Origin: an uncultured Ruthenibacterium sp.
Lineage (GTDB): Bacteria > Bacillota > Clostridia > Oscillospirales > Ruminococcaceae
Direction of reading: 5' to 3'
NCBI GenBank assembly: GCA_910587145.1
Contig: CAJUMH010000004.1
Coordinates: 34,422 to 98,421, forward strand
DNA length: 64,000 bases
The notes beneath the pieces were generated by a model, which had not been told where the DNA came from, ran no database searches, and was given only the letters and a program-made list of their open reading frames with translations. A program made the translations under genes and the position numbers. Below are positions 52,099-61,314 of the stretch, one piece after another (the first letter of the stretch is position 1; the number at the start of each line of letters is the position of its first letter).

Positions 52099-55000
52099 AT
52101 GACAAAGAAAGCACGGGTTTTTCGCATGCAGCAGTATGGGCACAAGCCGCCGTTTGCGAGCTTTCTGCCCGGCATCGCCGGAATAAAGGGCATCCCGCTC
52201 TGGTGCTATTATGTCAACCGCGGCCAGGGCGTTGTCAGCTTCGGCGTGGATAACAAAGACCACGCGATCATGGAATTTTTGCCCGCGCACCGGGCTTATG
52301 CCTCGGCGGAGCAGACGGGCTTCCGCACATTCGTGCGCCGGGACGGGCGTTTTTCGGAGCGCTTTTGGCGCGCGGAGCAGTGCGATATGTCTATTGGCAT
52401 GAACACGCTGGAGCTGGAGGAAAACGACGCGCAAAACGGGCTGCGCGCCGAGGTGTGCTATTTTGTGCTGCCCGAGGAACGTTTGGGCGCTCTGGTGCGC
52501 CGCGTAAAGCTCACCAATACCGGCGGGGAGGCCTGCCGGCTGGAGGTTCTGGACGGGATGCCGGAGCTGGTGCCCTACGGCGTGGGGGACGGAGCACTCA
52601 AAAACATACTGCAAACGGCGAAGGCCTCTATGCAGGTGGAGGATACCCCCGCGCGCAGGCCCTATTACCGCGTGCGCGCGAGCCAGAACGATACCGCGCA
52701 GGTAAGCGAGATCGCGGGCGGCAATTTTGCGCTCGGCTTCGACGAAAACGGCGCGCTGCTGCCGGTGGTATCCGATATGGGCGCCGTGTTTGCGTATGAT
52801 ACGGCGCTGAAAAAGCCCCTGGTTTTTGCGGAGGGGGGCTGCGCAAAGGTGCTCGCGCAGGAGCAGAACGCCTCGAACCTTTTGCCCGGCGCGTTTTTTG
52901 CGCTGGAACGCACGCTGCGGCCCGGCGAGAGCCTGCTGTTCACCGAGGTGATCGGCCAGGTGGAAAACAAGGCGCTTTTGGATGTGTTTTTGCAAACGCG
53001 GCGGGACGGCGCGTATTTTGAGGCGAAGCTGGCGCGTGCGCGCGCCCTGACGCAGGAGCTTACCGACTGCATCGAAACCTCCACGGGCGATGCCCTGTTC
53101 GACGCCTACAGCCGGTATACTTATATGGATAACGTGCTGCGGGGCGGCCAGCCCATCCGGCTGGGGGAGAACAAGGTGTTCTATGTCTATTCCCGCAGGC
53201 ACGGTGATCTGGAGCGCGATTACAACTATTTTTCGATGCTGCCCGAGTTTTATACGCAGGGCAACGGGAACTTCCGCGATGTAAACCAGAACCGCCGCAG
53301 CGATACGTTTTTTTCCCCGTTCGTGGGGCGCGAGAATATCCGCGCCTTTTACAGCCTCATCCAGCTGGACGGCGCAAACCCGCTGAGCGTGGAGATGAAG
53401 ACGTATTCCCTGCCAAAACAGACGGCCGCCGGCCTTCTGCGGCCGCTGGGCGAAAAGGAGCGCGCGGCGCTGTCGGAGCTGCTGCGCGCACCGTTTACGC
53501 CGGGCCGGCTGTATGCGGCGCTGCTGGACAGCGGTGCGGACAGCGATTCGGTGCCCGCGCTGTTCGCGCGCATTTTGGACGCCGCCGACGCGCAGCTGAA
53601 CGCGAGTTTTGGCGACGGGTACTGGACGGACCACTGGACGTACAACCTTGATCTGATCGAAGAATATCTGGCTGTATTCCCCGAGCAGGAGCGCGCGCTG
53701 CTGTACGAGCCGGCTTATACCTGGTTTGTCTCGCAGGTGTGTGTTGCGCCGCGCGCCAAACGCTATGCCGAAACCGAAAACGGCGTGCGGCAGTACCATG
53801 CGCTGGACGAGGGCAGCCGCCGCACGCCCGAAGCGCTGTATCTGCACGACGCGCAGGGTGCGCTTGTGCGCGATACCCTTATCGGCAAGCTGGTGTTTTT
53901 GTGCGCCGTTAAGTTTGCCGCGCTGGATCCATACGGGATGGGCATAGAGATGGAGGGCGGCAAGCCCGGCTGGTACGACGCGCTGAACGGCCTGCCCGGC
54001 CTGCTGGGCTCCTCGATGTGTGAAACCTACGAGCTGGCGCGCATGCTGGATTACACCGTGGCCGCATTGCGCCGTTATCCCGGCGAGACCCTGCTGCTGC
54101 GGGAGCAGGCCGCGTTTTTGGAGGCGCTGTGCGGCGCGAACGCGGCGCATCAAGAAGAGATCGAAACGCAGGATGAGCTTTCGGCGTTCTGGAACGAGAT
54201 CAACGATCTCAAGGAGGCCTACCGCGCCCAAACCTACGCGGGCGTGAGCGGCGAGCGCACGGCGTATACCGCAGAGGCGCTGGCGCAGCGGCTTTTGGGC
54301 CTTGCCGGAACCGTGCGCCGCGGCATTGAAAAGGCGCAGCGCGCGGGCGTTGCCGGAGCCGCGCCCGAGGCGCAGGTGTGCCCCGCCTATTTTGCCTATG
54401 ATGTTACCGATTATACTAAGGACGAGGCGGGCCTCCACCCGCGGCATTTCTCTTTGGTGCGCATCCCCGCGTTCCTGGAAGGGCCCGTGCGCTGGCTGAA
54501 GCTGAACGCGCCGCTTGAGGAAAAGCGCGCGCAGTACGCGCGGGTGCGCGCAAACGAGCTGTACGACAAAGAGCTTTCGATGTACCGCGTGAACGCGTCT
54601 ATCCAGAACTGCTCGTTCGAGCTGGGCCGCGCGCGCGCCTTTACGCCCGGCTGGCTGGAGAATGCCTCCATCTGGCTGCATATGGAATACAAATACCTTC
54701 TGGAGCTGCTGCAAAGCGGCCTGTACCGCGAATTTTTCAACGATCTGCACACCGCGTGCATCCCCTTCCTCAGCCCCGCGGTGTACAAGCGCAGCACGCT
54801 GGAGAACTCCTCGTTCCTTGCCAGCAGCGCAAACCCGGACAAAAGCATCCACGGCAGGGGCTTTGTGGCGCGCCTGAGCGGCTCTACGGCCGAATTTCTC
54901 AGCATCTGGCGGCGTATGTTCTTTGGCGTCCGGCCGTTTGCCATGGAGGGCGATACGCTCGTGTGCCGCCTGCAGCCGGCGATCCCGGCGTACCTCATCG

Positions 55001-55227
55001 GCGAGGAACGCATCGTGCGCGCCCGTTTTTTGGGCAGCATGCCTGTTGCCTACCACATGGCGGACGGCGCGGATCATATTCCCGGCGAGTACCGGGTGGA
55101 ACGCATCACGCTTACCCGCGCCGACGGCAGCACGGCCGCCGCGCAGGGCGAGGTGCGCGGCGCGCTTGCGCAGGAGCTGCGCCGCGGCGGCTTTGCCGCG
55201 GCGGACGTGGTGCTGGCCCGTCCGTAA
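52099..55227 (+). CDS. large GH94-superfamily phosphorylase, divergent
   Basis: 1042 residues, larger than known cellobiose- or chitobiose-type enzymes and in the size range of 1,2-beta-oligoglucan phosphorylases and of the related GH149/GH161 families. GNFRDVNQNRRSDTFF corresponds to the GFRDxxQD substrate motif. There is no DWND; in its place GYWTDHWTYNLDLI (Asp511 the likely general acid) is found. The N-terminal sandwich starts MTKKARVFRMQQYG. The ATG at 52099 follows GGAAAGGAAGA; an in-frame ATG at 52078 is part of that site. No signal peptide. Linkage specificity is open; it is the first gene of the unit with the importer. Confidence 0.75.
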   Translation: MTKKARVFRMQQYGHKPPFASFLPGIAGIKGIPLWCYYVNRGQGVVSFGVDNKDHAIMEFLPAHRAYASAEQTGFRTFVRRDGRFSERFWRAEQCDMSIGMNTLELEENDAQNGLRAEVCYFVLPEERLGALVRRVKLTNTGGEACRLEVLDGMPELVPYGVGDGALKNILQTAKASMQVEDTPARRPYYRVRASQNDTAQVSEIAGGNFALGFDENGALLPVVSDMGAVFAYDTALKKPLVFAEGGCAKVLAQEQNASNLLPGAFFALERTLRPGESLLFTEVIGQVENKALLDVFLQTRRDGAYFEAKLARARALTQELTDCIETSTGDALFDAYSRYTYMDNVLRGGQPIRLGENKVFYVYSRRHGDLERDYNYFSMLPEFYTQGNGNFRDVNQNRRSDTFFSPFVGRENIRAFYSLIQLDGANPLSVEMKTYSLPKQTAAGLLRPLGEKERAALSELLRAPFTPGRLYAALLDSGADSDSVPALFARILDAADAQLNASFGDGYWTDHWTYNLDLIEEYLAVFPEQERALLYEPAYTWFVSQVCVAPRAKRYAETENGVRQYHALDEGSRRTPEALYLHDAQGALVRDTLIGKLVFLCAVKFAALDPYGMGIEMEGGKPGWYDALNGLPGLLGSSMCETYELARMLDYTVAALRRYPGETLLLREQAAFLEALCGANAAHQEEIETQDELSAFWNEINDLKEAYRAQTYAGVSGERTAYTAEALAQRLLGLAGTVRRGIEKAQRAGVAGAAPEAQVCPAYFAYDVTDYTKDEAGLHPRHFSLVRIPAFLEGPVRWLKLNAPLEEKRAQYARVRANELYDKELSMYRVNASIQNCSFELGRARAFTPGWLENASIWLHMEYKYLLELLQSGLYREFFNDLHTACIPFLSPAVYKRSTLENSSFLASSANPDKSIHGRGFVARLSGSTAEFLSIWRRMFFGVRPFAMEGDTLVCRLQPAIPAYLIGEERIVRARFLGSMPVAYHMADGADHIPGEYRVERITLTRADGSTAAAQGEVRGALAQELRRGGFAAADVVLARP

Positions 55228-55333
55228 ATCGGCGCTTTCCCATCGGGCACAAATCCCCCTTGGGGGATCGAAGCGTGCGGCGTTTTCCTGTGTCGTGCTT
55301 GGCGCCGTACAGAAATATAAGGAGGAAATCACA

Positions 55334-56704
55334 ATGAAACACGCAACCAAGGTTCTCGCGCTGATGCTTGCGATCATTCTGGGCCTGTCCCTTGTCGCAT
55401 GCGGCAGCGGCAGCTCTGCACCCGCAGCCGGCGGCGGCGGCGACGGCGTCGGCGACGGCGACGGCGGCAAGCTCGTTGTATGGGCGCTGGCCGACGACAT
55501 GAAGCAGTTCGGCGAGAGATATCACGAGCTCACCGGCGTTGAGGTAGAGGTCGTTGTCATTGCTCCGGCCGACTATCCTACCAAGCTGCAAACCGCCATC
55601 CGCGGCAACGACAGCACCGTAGACATCATCATGGGCGAGCCCCAGATGCTGGACGAGATGTACGATTACGGCGCGTTTGCCGATCTGGACGCGCTGGGCG
55701 CGGGCGATTATGCCGACAAGATCACCGATTACGTCTGGGAGCTGGGCAAGGATGACAGCGGCGTACAGCGTGCCATTTCGTATCAGGTAACGCCCGCGGG
55801 CCTTTATTATCGCCGCGACATCGCCGAAACCGTGTTCGGCACGAGCGATCCGGTCGAGATCGGCAAGCTGTTCTCCGATTACGACACCATCCTCGAAACC
55901 GCTCAGACGCTGAAGGACGCGGGCTACCGGTGCTTTGCCTCTGATGCCGAGATGGACTACTTCTCGCGCGACGAGGCGTGGGTGATCGACGGCGCGCTGA
56001 ACGTGAGCCAGGGCCGCAAGGACTATATGGACATGGTTGTGAAGCTCTATCAGGGCGACCTCACCGCATACTGCTCCTCCTGGTCCACCCCGTGGTATCA
56101 GGCCATGGGCGGCCCGGTGCCCATCCTTTCTTCCGATGACAACGTCTGGTCGGAGGATTTTGAGAAAGAGCATGCAGACGACGAAAAGGTAGAGGTATTC
56201 TCCTTTGCGCTGCCCACCTGGGGTACGCTCACCCTGCGTGACCACGTGGGCGAGCTCTCCGGCAAATGGGGCGTCTGCGCCGGCCCGCACGCCGGCTTTG
56301 GCGGCGGCTCGTTCCTGGGCATTTCCGAGCTTTCCAAGCAGAAGGATCTGGCTTGGGATTTCATCAAATTCTGCACGCTGAACGAAGAAACCGCCGACTG
56401 GTGGATTGAAGCCTCCGAGGGCGATGTTGTCTCGCTCATCTCCGCGCAGGAAAAGCATAAGGACGACGAGAACCCCGTTTACGGCAACCAGAAGCTGTAC
56501 GCGTTCTGGTCCGAGCAGGCGCAGTATATCGATTCCTCCACGGTTACCCGCTACGATACGGCCATCGGCGAAGCTTGGGGCAACGCCATCACCAAGATCA
56601 AGCAGGGCGAGGCCACCCGTGAGGAGGCCATCAACGAATTCCTCGATAAGGTGCAGTCTACCTATCCCGATCTCACAATCGACCGCGAAGCGGTTCTGAG
56701 CTGA
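55334..56704 (+). CDS. sugar ABC transporter substrate-binding lipoprotein
   Basis: 456 residues, family 1 extracellular solute-binding protein. A type II signal peptide ends at VAC-G (Cys23), then a Gly/Asp-rich linker and the binding domain (VVWALADDMKQFGERYHELTG onward). It would capture oligosaccharides for the two permeases coded next. AAGGAGGAAATCACA is a strong ribosome site. The gene visibly uses more C-ending optimal codons than its neighbours, as expected for a highly made protein. Confidence 0.93.
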   Translation: MKHATKVLALMLAIILGLSLVACGSGSSAPAAGGGGDGVGDGDGGKLVVWALADDMKQFGERYHELTGVEVEVVVIAPADYPTKLQTAIRGNDSTVDIIMGEPQMLDEMYDYGAFADLDALGAGDYADKITDYVWELGKDDSGVQRAISYQVTPAGLYYRRDIAETVFGTSDPVEIGKLFSDYDTILETAQTLKDAGYRCFASDAEMDYFSRDEAWVIDGALNVSQGRKDYMDMVVKLYQGDLTAYCSSWSTPWYQAMGGPVPILSSDDNVWSEDFEKEHADDEKVEVFSFALPTWGTLTLRDHVGELSGKWGVCAGPHAGFGGGSFLGISELSKQKDLAWDFIKFCTLNEETADWWIEASEGDVVSLISAQEKHKDDENPVYGNQKLYAFWSEQAQYIDSSTVTRYDTAIGEAWGNAITKIKQGEATREEAINEFLDKVQSTYPDLTIDREAVLS

Positions 56705-56725
56705 AATTTGAGCTGAAAATGAAAA

Positions 56726-56755
56726 GGATGCGGCCCGGTGCGCCGGGCCGCATCC
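56726..56755 (+). other. stable hairpin between binding protein and permease genes
   Basis: GGATGCGGCCCGG and CCGGGCCGCATCC pair perfectly around TGCG, with no T run. Such hairpins protect the 3' end of binding-protein mRNA and keep permease expression lower. Confidence 0.85.
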
Positions 56756-56782
56756 CATCCTGAAGATGGGAGAGGTGAACCG

Positions 56783-57703
56783 ATGAAGTCCAAGAGCAGC
56801 AAGCTGACGTCTTATAACCGCTGGGGCTACTTTTTTGTGGCGCCGTTTGTGATCGTGTTCGCGATCTTCAGCATTTATCCGGTTCTTCGCACCCTGTACC
56901 TGAGCTTTACCGATCTGAAGGTGATGGGCACGGCGAACTGGTTAGGCTTCGACAACTATGTGCGCGTATTTACCGATAAGTTTTTCTGGAGAGCGCTGTG
57001 GAACACGGTGCGCATCTGGGTGGTGAACATCATTCTGCAGCTGGGCCTTGCGTTCCTGCTGGTAATCGTGTTCAGCAATCTGAACTGGAAGATCAAGGGC
57101 CTGCAGCAGTTCCGCATTATCTACTACCTGCCCAACCTGATCGCCGCCACCTCCATTGCCTTCCTGTTCCAGACGCTGCTGGACGAGCGTTTCGGCACGT
57201 TCAATATTCTCATCAGCAGCATCTATAAGCTCTTTGGCGCGAGCTATACGCCCGTCAACTGGCTGGGCAGCCCGAACGCCGCGCCGTATACCATTGCGGT
57301 GATACAGAGCTGGATCTGGTTCGGCAACTCGTTTTTGATGCTGATGGCGTCCGTTCAGGGCATCAGCAGGGATTATTTCGAGGCGGCCGCCATCGACGGC
57401 GCCAATACATGGACGATCTTCCGCAGGATCACGCTTCCGCTGATCAATCCCATCATGATGTATGTCGCCATCACCTCGCTGATTGGCGGCCTGCAGATGT
57501 TCGATCTGCCCTATCTGATGATCACGCCTACAACAGGCTCCTATGACAATGTGCAGACCGTGATGATGTATCTGTACAAATTCGGCTTTACCACCGGCAG
57601 CATCCAGACGGGCTATGCCTCCGCCGTTGCCTACGCGTTGTTCCTCATCATTCTGGGCGTTACGATCGTTCAGCTGAAATTCTTTAACAAGGATAAAAAC
57701 TAA
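56783..57703 (+). CDS. sugar ABC transporter permease (MalF type)
   Basis: 306 residues, six membrane helices. The EAA loop EAAAIDGANTWTIFRRITLPLI, which contacts the ATPase, is near residue 205. GGGAGAGG precedes the ATG at 56783. It forms the channel with the next permease; an ATPase gene is not in the cluster, so a shared MsmK-like ATPase is probably used. Confidence 0.94.
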   Translation: MKSKSSKLTSYNRWGYFFVAPFVIVFAIFSIYPVLRTLYLSFTDLKVMGTANWLGFDNYVRVFTDKFFWRALWNTVRIWVVNIILQLGLAFLLVIVFSNLNWKIKGLQQFRIIYYLPNLIAATSIAFLFQTLLDERFGTFNILISSIYKLFGASYTPVNWLGSPNAAPYTIAVIQSWIWFGNSFLMLMASVQGISRDYFEAAAIDGANTWTIFRRITLPLINPIMMYVAITSLIGGLQMFDLPYLMITPTTGSYDNVQTVMMYLYKFGFTTGSIQTGYASAVAYALFLIILGVTIVQLKFFNKDKN

Positions 57704-57720
57704 AAGGAGGGAGAACCGAT

Positions 57721-58548
57721 ATGGCGCAACGCATTACAAAATTCCTGATCTATCTGTTCCTGGTCGTGCTGGCCTTGCTGTGTATCGCCCCCTTCCTGTT
57801 AATGATTGTAAATGCCACGCGCTCCGGTACAGAGATTACCAGCGGCTTTACACTGATCCCGGGCAGCAGCACGGGCGAAAACATGAAGGTTGTGTTCGAT
57901 TACTTCAACCCGTTCCTCGGCATGCTGAACAGCCTGCTCGTGGCCGTCCCCGCAACGCTGTTTTCGGCCTATTTCTCCGCGATGACAGCCTACGGCATGG
58001 CGTTTTATGAATTCAAGGGCAACAAGATCCTGTTTGGGGTGATCCTTGTGTTCATGATGATCCCGGGGCAGCTTTCGCTGATTGGCTTCTTCGAGCTATG
58101 CACCAAGCTGAGGCTCGTGAACAGCTATATCCCGCTGATCGTTCCGGCCATCGCCTCGGCGGGCACCGTCTTTTTTCTGAAGCAGTACGCCGAATCCACC
58201 GTGCCCCGCGCGCTGCTGGAATCGGCCCGCATCATGGGCGCGAACGAATTTCGCATTTTTAACAGCATCGTGCTGCCCATCATGGGCCCGGCCGTATCCA
58301 CCATGGGCATTATGGGCTTTATCGGCAACTGGAACAACTACCTGCTGCCGATGATCCTCATCAGCACGCCGGACAAAATGACGCTGCCCGTGATGATGGC
58401 CACGCTGCGCGCCTCTACGGATATCAACAAGAACCAGGGCGCGATTTACCTGGCTGTCGCAATTTCCGTTGTGCCGATTCTGCTGGTGTTTGCCTTCTTC
58501 TCGAAGTATATCATCAGCAGCGTTACCGCAGGCGCCGTAAAGGAATAA
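57721..58548 (+). CDS. sugar ABC transporter permease (MalG type)
   Basis: 275 residues, six helices, with the EAA loop ESARIMGANEFRIFNSIVLPIMG near residue 175. AAAGGAGGGAGAACCG precedes the ATG. It lies 17 bases after the MalF-type gene and is followed by the GH3 gene. Confidence 0.94.
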   Translation: MAQRITKFLIYLFLVVLALLCIAPFLLMIVNATRSGTEITSGFTLIPGSSTGENMKVVFDYFNPFLGMLNSLLVAVPATLFSAYFSAMTAYGMAFYEFKGNKILFGVILVFMMIPGQLSLIGFFELCTKLRLVNSYIPLIVPAIASAGTVFFLKQYAESTVPRALLESARIMGANEFRIFNSIVLPIMGPAVSTMGIMGFIGNWNNYLLPMILISTPDKMTLPVMMATLRASTDINKNQGAIYLAVAISVVPILLVFAFFSKYIISSVTAGAVKE

Positions 58549-58559
58549 CCGTATACCCC

Positions 58560-58600
58560 GGCACTGCCCGTTTTTGGGGACGGGCGGTGCCTTTTGGTTT
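58560..58600 (+). terminator. hairpin with weak T run before the GH3 gene
   Basis: GGCACTGCCCGT and ACGGGCGGTGCC pair around TTTTGGGG, followed by TTTTGGTTT. It may end part of the importer transcript; the GH3 gene 110 bases on has no clear promoter, so read-through is likely. Confidence 0.65.
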
Positions 58601-58706
58601 GCGCAGGGGCGAGGAAGAATAAAATACCTGCGGGCCTTGGCCCGGCCCGTTTTGGGGAAGGCGGGCAGGGCCTTTGATACAAAAAGCGAAAAGGAGTATT
58701 TGGGCT

Positions 58707-61130
58707 ATGACGCAAAAATGGAGACGCGCACTGTTCCAGCCAAATCTGCCGCTTACGCCGAACGGCTTTGTCACGGCTTCGCCCGCGCACATCGCGCTTT
58801 CCCGGCAGGCCGCCGAGGAGGGCATGGTGCTTTTAAAAAACGAGCGCGGCGTGCTGCCGCTGGCCCCCGGCTGCCGCGTGGCGCTGTTCGGCAAGGGCAG
58901 CTTTGATTATGTGAAGGGCGGCGGCGGCAGCGGCGACGTGACGGTGGCGTACACCCGCAATGTCTACGAGGGGCTGAAAAACGAGCAGGTGCCGCTTTAC
59001 GAGCCGCTTTCAGATTTTTACCGCCGCTATGTGGCCGAGCGCTACGCCGCCGGCGACGCCCCAGGCCTGATGGCCGAGGCGGAGCTGCCCGCAGAGCTTG
59101 TGCGGCAGGCGCGCGCGGCGGCGGATATCGCGGTTGTTGTGCTCAGCCGTTTTTCCGGCGAGGGGTGGGACCGCAGCGACAACGAATACATCAACGAGAA
59201 CGAGCCGAACCCCTGGGAGCACGAGCTGACAATGCCGAAGATTGCCGCGCGCGTTTTTGGCAAAAGCGATTTTTACCGCACCGAGGCCGAGCGCGCGCTC
59301 ATCGAGCAGGTGTGTGCCGCGTTCGAGCAGGTGGTGCTGGTGCTCAACGTGGGCGGCGTGGTGGATGTTTCGTGGTTTTGCGCGGATGTGCGCATCCCGG
59401 CGGTGCTGCTGGCATATCAGGCGGGCATGGAGGGCGGCAGCGCCGTTGCCGCGCTGCTCACCGGCAGAACAAACCCCTGCGGCAAGCTGCCGGATACCTT
59501 TGCGCGCGATCTGGGCGATTACCCCTCCACGGAGGGGTTCTTCGATTCGCCGTACGACGTGGCATATACCGAGGATATCTATGTGGGCTACCGCTACTTT
59601 GAAACGCTGCCCGGCGCGGATAAAAAGGTGGTGTACCCGTTCGGGTACGGCCTTTCCTACACCGAATTCGAGACAGTGCCGCTGATGGCCGGCGAAAGGG
59701 ACGGACAGATCTGCGTGTGTGTGCGCGTGACGAACACCGGCAGCCGCGCCGGCAAAGAGGTGGTGCAGCTGTACTACGGCGCGCCGCAGGGGCTGCTGCA
59801 AAAGCCCGCCCGAAGCCTTGCCGCCTTCCAAAAAACAAAGCTGCTGGCCCCCGGCGAAAGCGAAGTGCTGGCGCTGTGCTTTGAGGCGGCGCAGATGGCG
59901 AGTTTCGACGATACGGGCAAGCTCTGCCGCAGCGCGTTTGTGCTGGAGCAGGGGCGGTACGCGCTTTACCTCGGCACATCTGTACGCAATGCAAAAGAGC
60001 TCTGCTATGCCTACAAGCAGGCCGAAACAGCCGTTGTGCGCACGGTGAGTGACAGCTTGGCGCCCTCGCGGCTTGAAAAGCGCCTGCTGGCAGACGGCAG
60101 CTACGAGGCGCTGCGCACGCGGGAGCCTGTGGATCCCAACGAAAACGCGCTGGAGCGGCTGCCTGCGGGCACCGAGGAGGCAGTAATCCCCGCCGTGCGC
60201 GGCCGGGAGCGCTTTTCGATGGTGCACCCCTATGCGGAGGAAGGCACCGTGCCTTTTACGAGCGTGGCCGAGGGCAAGCTCACCGTGCGGGAATTCCTGG
60301 CGCAGCTGAGCGATGCCAACCTGATCCATCTGCTGGGCGGGCAGCCGAACACCTCTGTTTCCAACACGTTTGGCATGGGCAACCTGCCGGAGTACGGCGT
60401 GCCCAACATTACAACGGCCGACGGCCCCGCGGGCCTGCGCCTTGCGCCGGCCTGCGGCGTGTGCACAACGGCATGGCCGTGCGCTACGCTGCTGGCGGCA
60501 ACGTGGGATGCGGAGCTTACCGCCAGGGTGGGCGCCGCAGCGGCCGCCGAGGTGAAGGAGAACAATATTGCCGTATGGCTCGCGCCCGCCGTAAACCTGC
60601 ACCGCAGCCCGCTGTGTGGGCGCAACTTCGAGTATTGGTCGGAGGATCCGCTGCTCACGGGCAAGCTGGCGGCGGCGATGGTGCGGGGCATTCAATCGCA
60701 GCATATTGCCGCAACGGTAAAGCACTTTGCCTGCAACAACAAGGAGACAAACCGCAAGCACAGCGATTCGCGCGTCTCGCAGCGCGCTCTGCGCGAAATC
60801 TACCTGCGCGCGTTCGAGATTATTGTGCGCGAGGCGCAGCCATGGGCCATTATGAGCGCGTACAACATCATCAACGGCCGCCGCGCCTCCGAAAGCAAAG
60901 AGCTGCTCACCGATATCCTGCGCGGCGATTGGGGCTACACCGGCATGGTAATGACCGATTGGTGGAACCGCGCCGAGCACTACAAGGAGATTCTGGCCGG
61001 CAACGATCTGAAGATGGCCAACGGATACCCCGAGCGTGTGCAGGCCGCGCTGGAGCAGGGGCTGATTACCCGCGCCGATCTGGAGGCCTGCGCCGAGCGC
61101 GTGCTGGAGCTGATCCTGAAGATCGACTGA
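58707..61130 (+). CDS. GH3 beta-glycosidase with reversed domain order
   Basis: 807 residues. The order is alpha/beta sandwich first (about 25-320, with LLKNERGVLPL and PVLLAYQAGMEGGSA-like signatures), a fibronectin III-like domain (about 335-440, VCVRVTNTGSRAGKEVVQLYY), then the catalytic barrel at the C-terminus (about 520-800). The nucleophile is Asp751 in VMTDWWNRAEH, and VKHFACNNKE precedes it. Most GH3 enzymes have the barrel first; the reversed order is known in some rumen and gut Firmicute beta-glucosidases. No signal peptide, so it would cleave imported beta-glucosides. AAGGAG lies 12 bases before the ATG at 58707. Confidence 0.9.
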   Translation: MTQKWRRALFQPNLPLTPNGFVTASPAHIALSRQAAEEGMVLLKNERGVLPLAPGCRVALFGKGSFDYVKGGGGSGDVTVAYTRNVYEGLKNEQVPLYEPLSDFYRRYVAERYAAGDAPGLMAEAELPAELVRQARAAADIAVVVLSRFSGEGWDRSDNEYINENEPNPWEHELTMPKIAARVFGKSDFYRTEAERALIEQVCAAFEQVVLVLNVGGVVDVSWFCADVRIPAVLLAYQAGMEGGSAVAALLTGRTNPCGKLPDTFARDLGDYPSTEGFFDSPYDVAYTEDIYVGYRYFETLPGADKKVVYPFGYGLSYTEFETVPLMAGERDGQICVCVRVTNTGSRAGKEVVQLYYGAPQGLLQKPARSLAAFQKTKLLAPGESEVLALCFEAAQMASFDDTGKLCRSAFVLEQGRYALYLGTSVRNAKELCYAYKQAETAVVRTVSDSLAPSRLEKRLLADGSYEALRTREPVDPNENALERLPAGTEEAVIPAVRGRERFSMVHPYAEEGTVPFTSVAEGKLTVREFLAQLSDANLIHLLGGQPNTSVSNTFGMGNLPEYGVPNITTADGPAGLRLAPACGVCTTAWPCATLLAATWDAELTARVGAAAAAEVKENNIAVWLAPAVNLHRSPLCGRNFEYWSEDPLLTGKLAAAMVRGIQSQHIAATVKHFACNNKETNRKHSDSRVSQRALREIYLRAFEIIVREAQPWAIMSAYNIINGRRASESKELLTDILRGDWGYTGMVMTDWWNRAEHYKEILAGNDLKMANGYPERVQAALEQGLITRADLEACAERVLELILKID

Positions 61131-61177
61131 AAGGCCGGCCGAGCGCCGGGACAGGGATGCAGATCATAAAGATGCCC

Positions 61178-61210
61178 GCGCGGGCCGGAAAGCAGGTCTC
61201 CGGCCCGCGC
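61178..61210. other. GC-rich hairpin after the GH3 gene
   Basis: GCGCGGGCCGG and CCGGCCCGCGC pair around 11 bases. No T run; it lies just before the main terminator. Confidence 0.7.
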
Positions 61211-61229
61211 ATCGCGTTGAAAAACAAAA

Positions 61230-61276
61230 AAAGAAAGCCCTCGGGGAGCAGCTGCTCCTCGAGGGCCGTTTTTTGG
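61230..61276. terminator. bidirectional intrinsic terminator
   Basis: GCCCTCGGGGAGCAG pairs with CTGCTCCTCGAGGGC (61237-61266, one mismatch); TTTTTT follows on the plus side and TTTCTTTTTTT on the minus side. It ends the GH3 and the surface-protein transcripts. Confidence 0.92.
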
Positions 61277-61314
61277 TTTGATTTTCCCGCGGGCGGGGCG
61301 CCGTGCCTTTGGCT

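Noticed and set aside
45600..61000. Very long open frames opposite the glycan locus genes
   Set aside because: They are antisense shadows of GC-rich genes, with His/Arg/Ala-biased translations, no ribosome sites and no recognisable domains.
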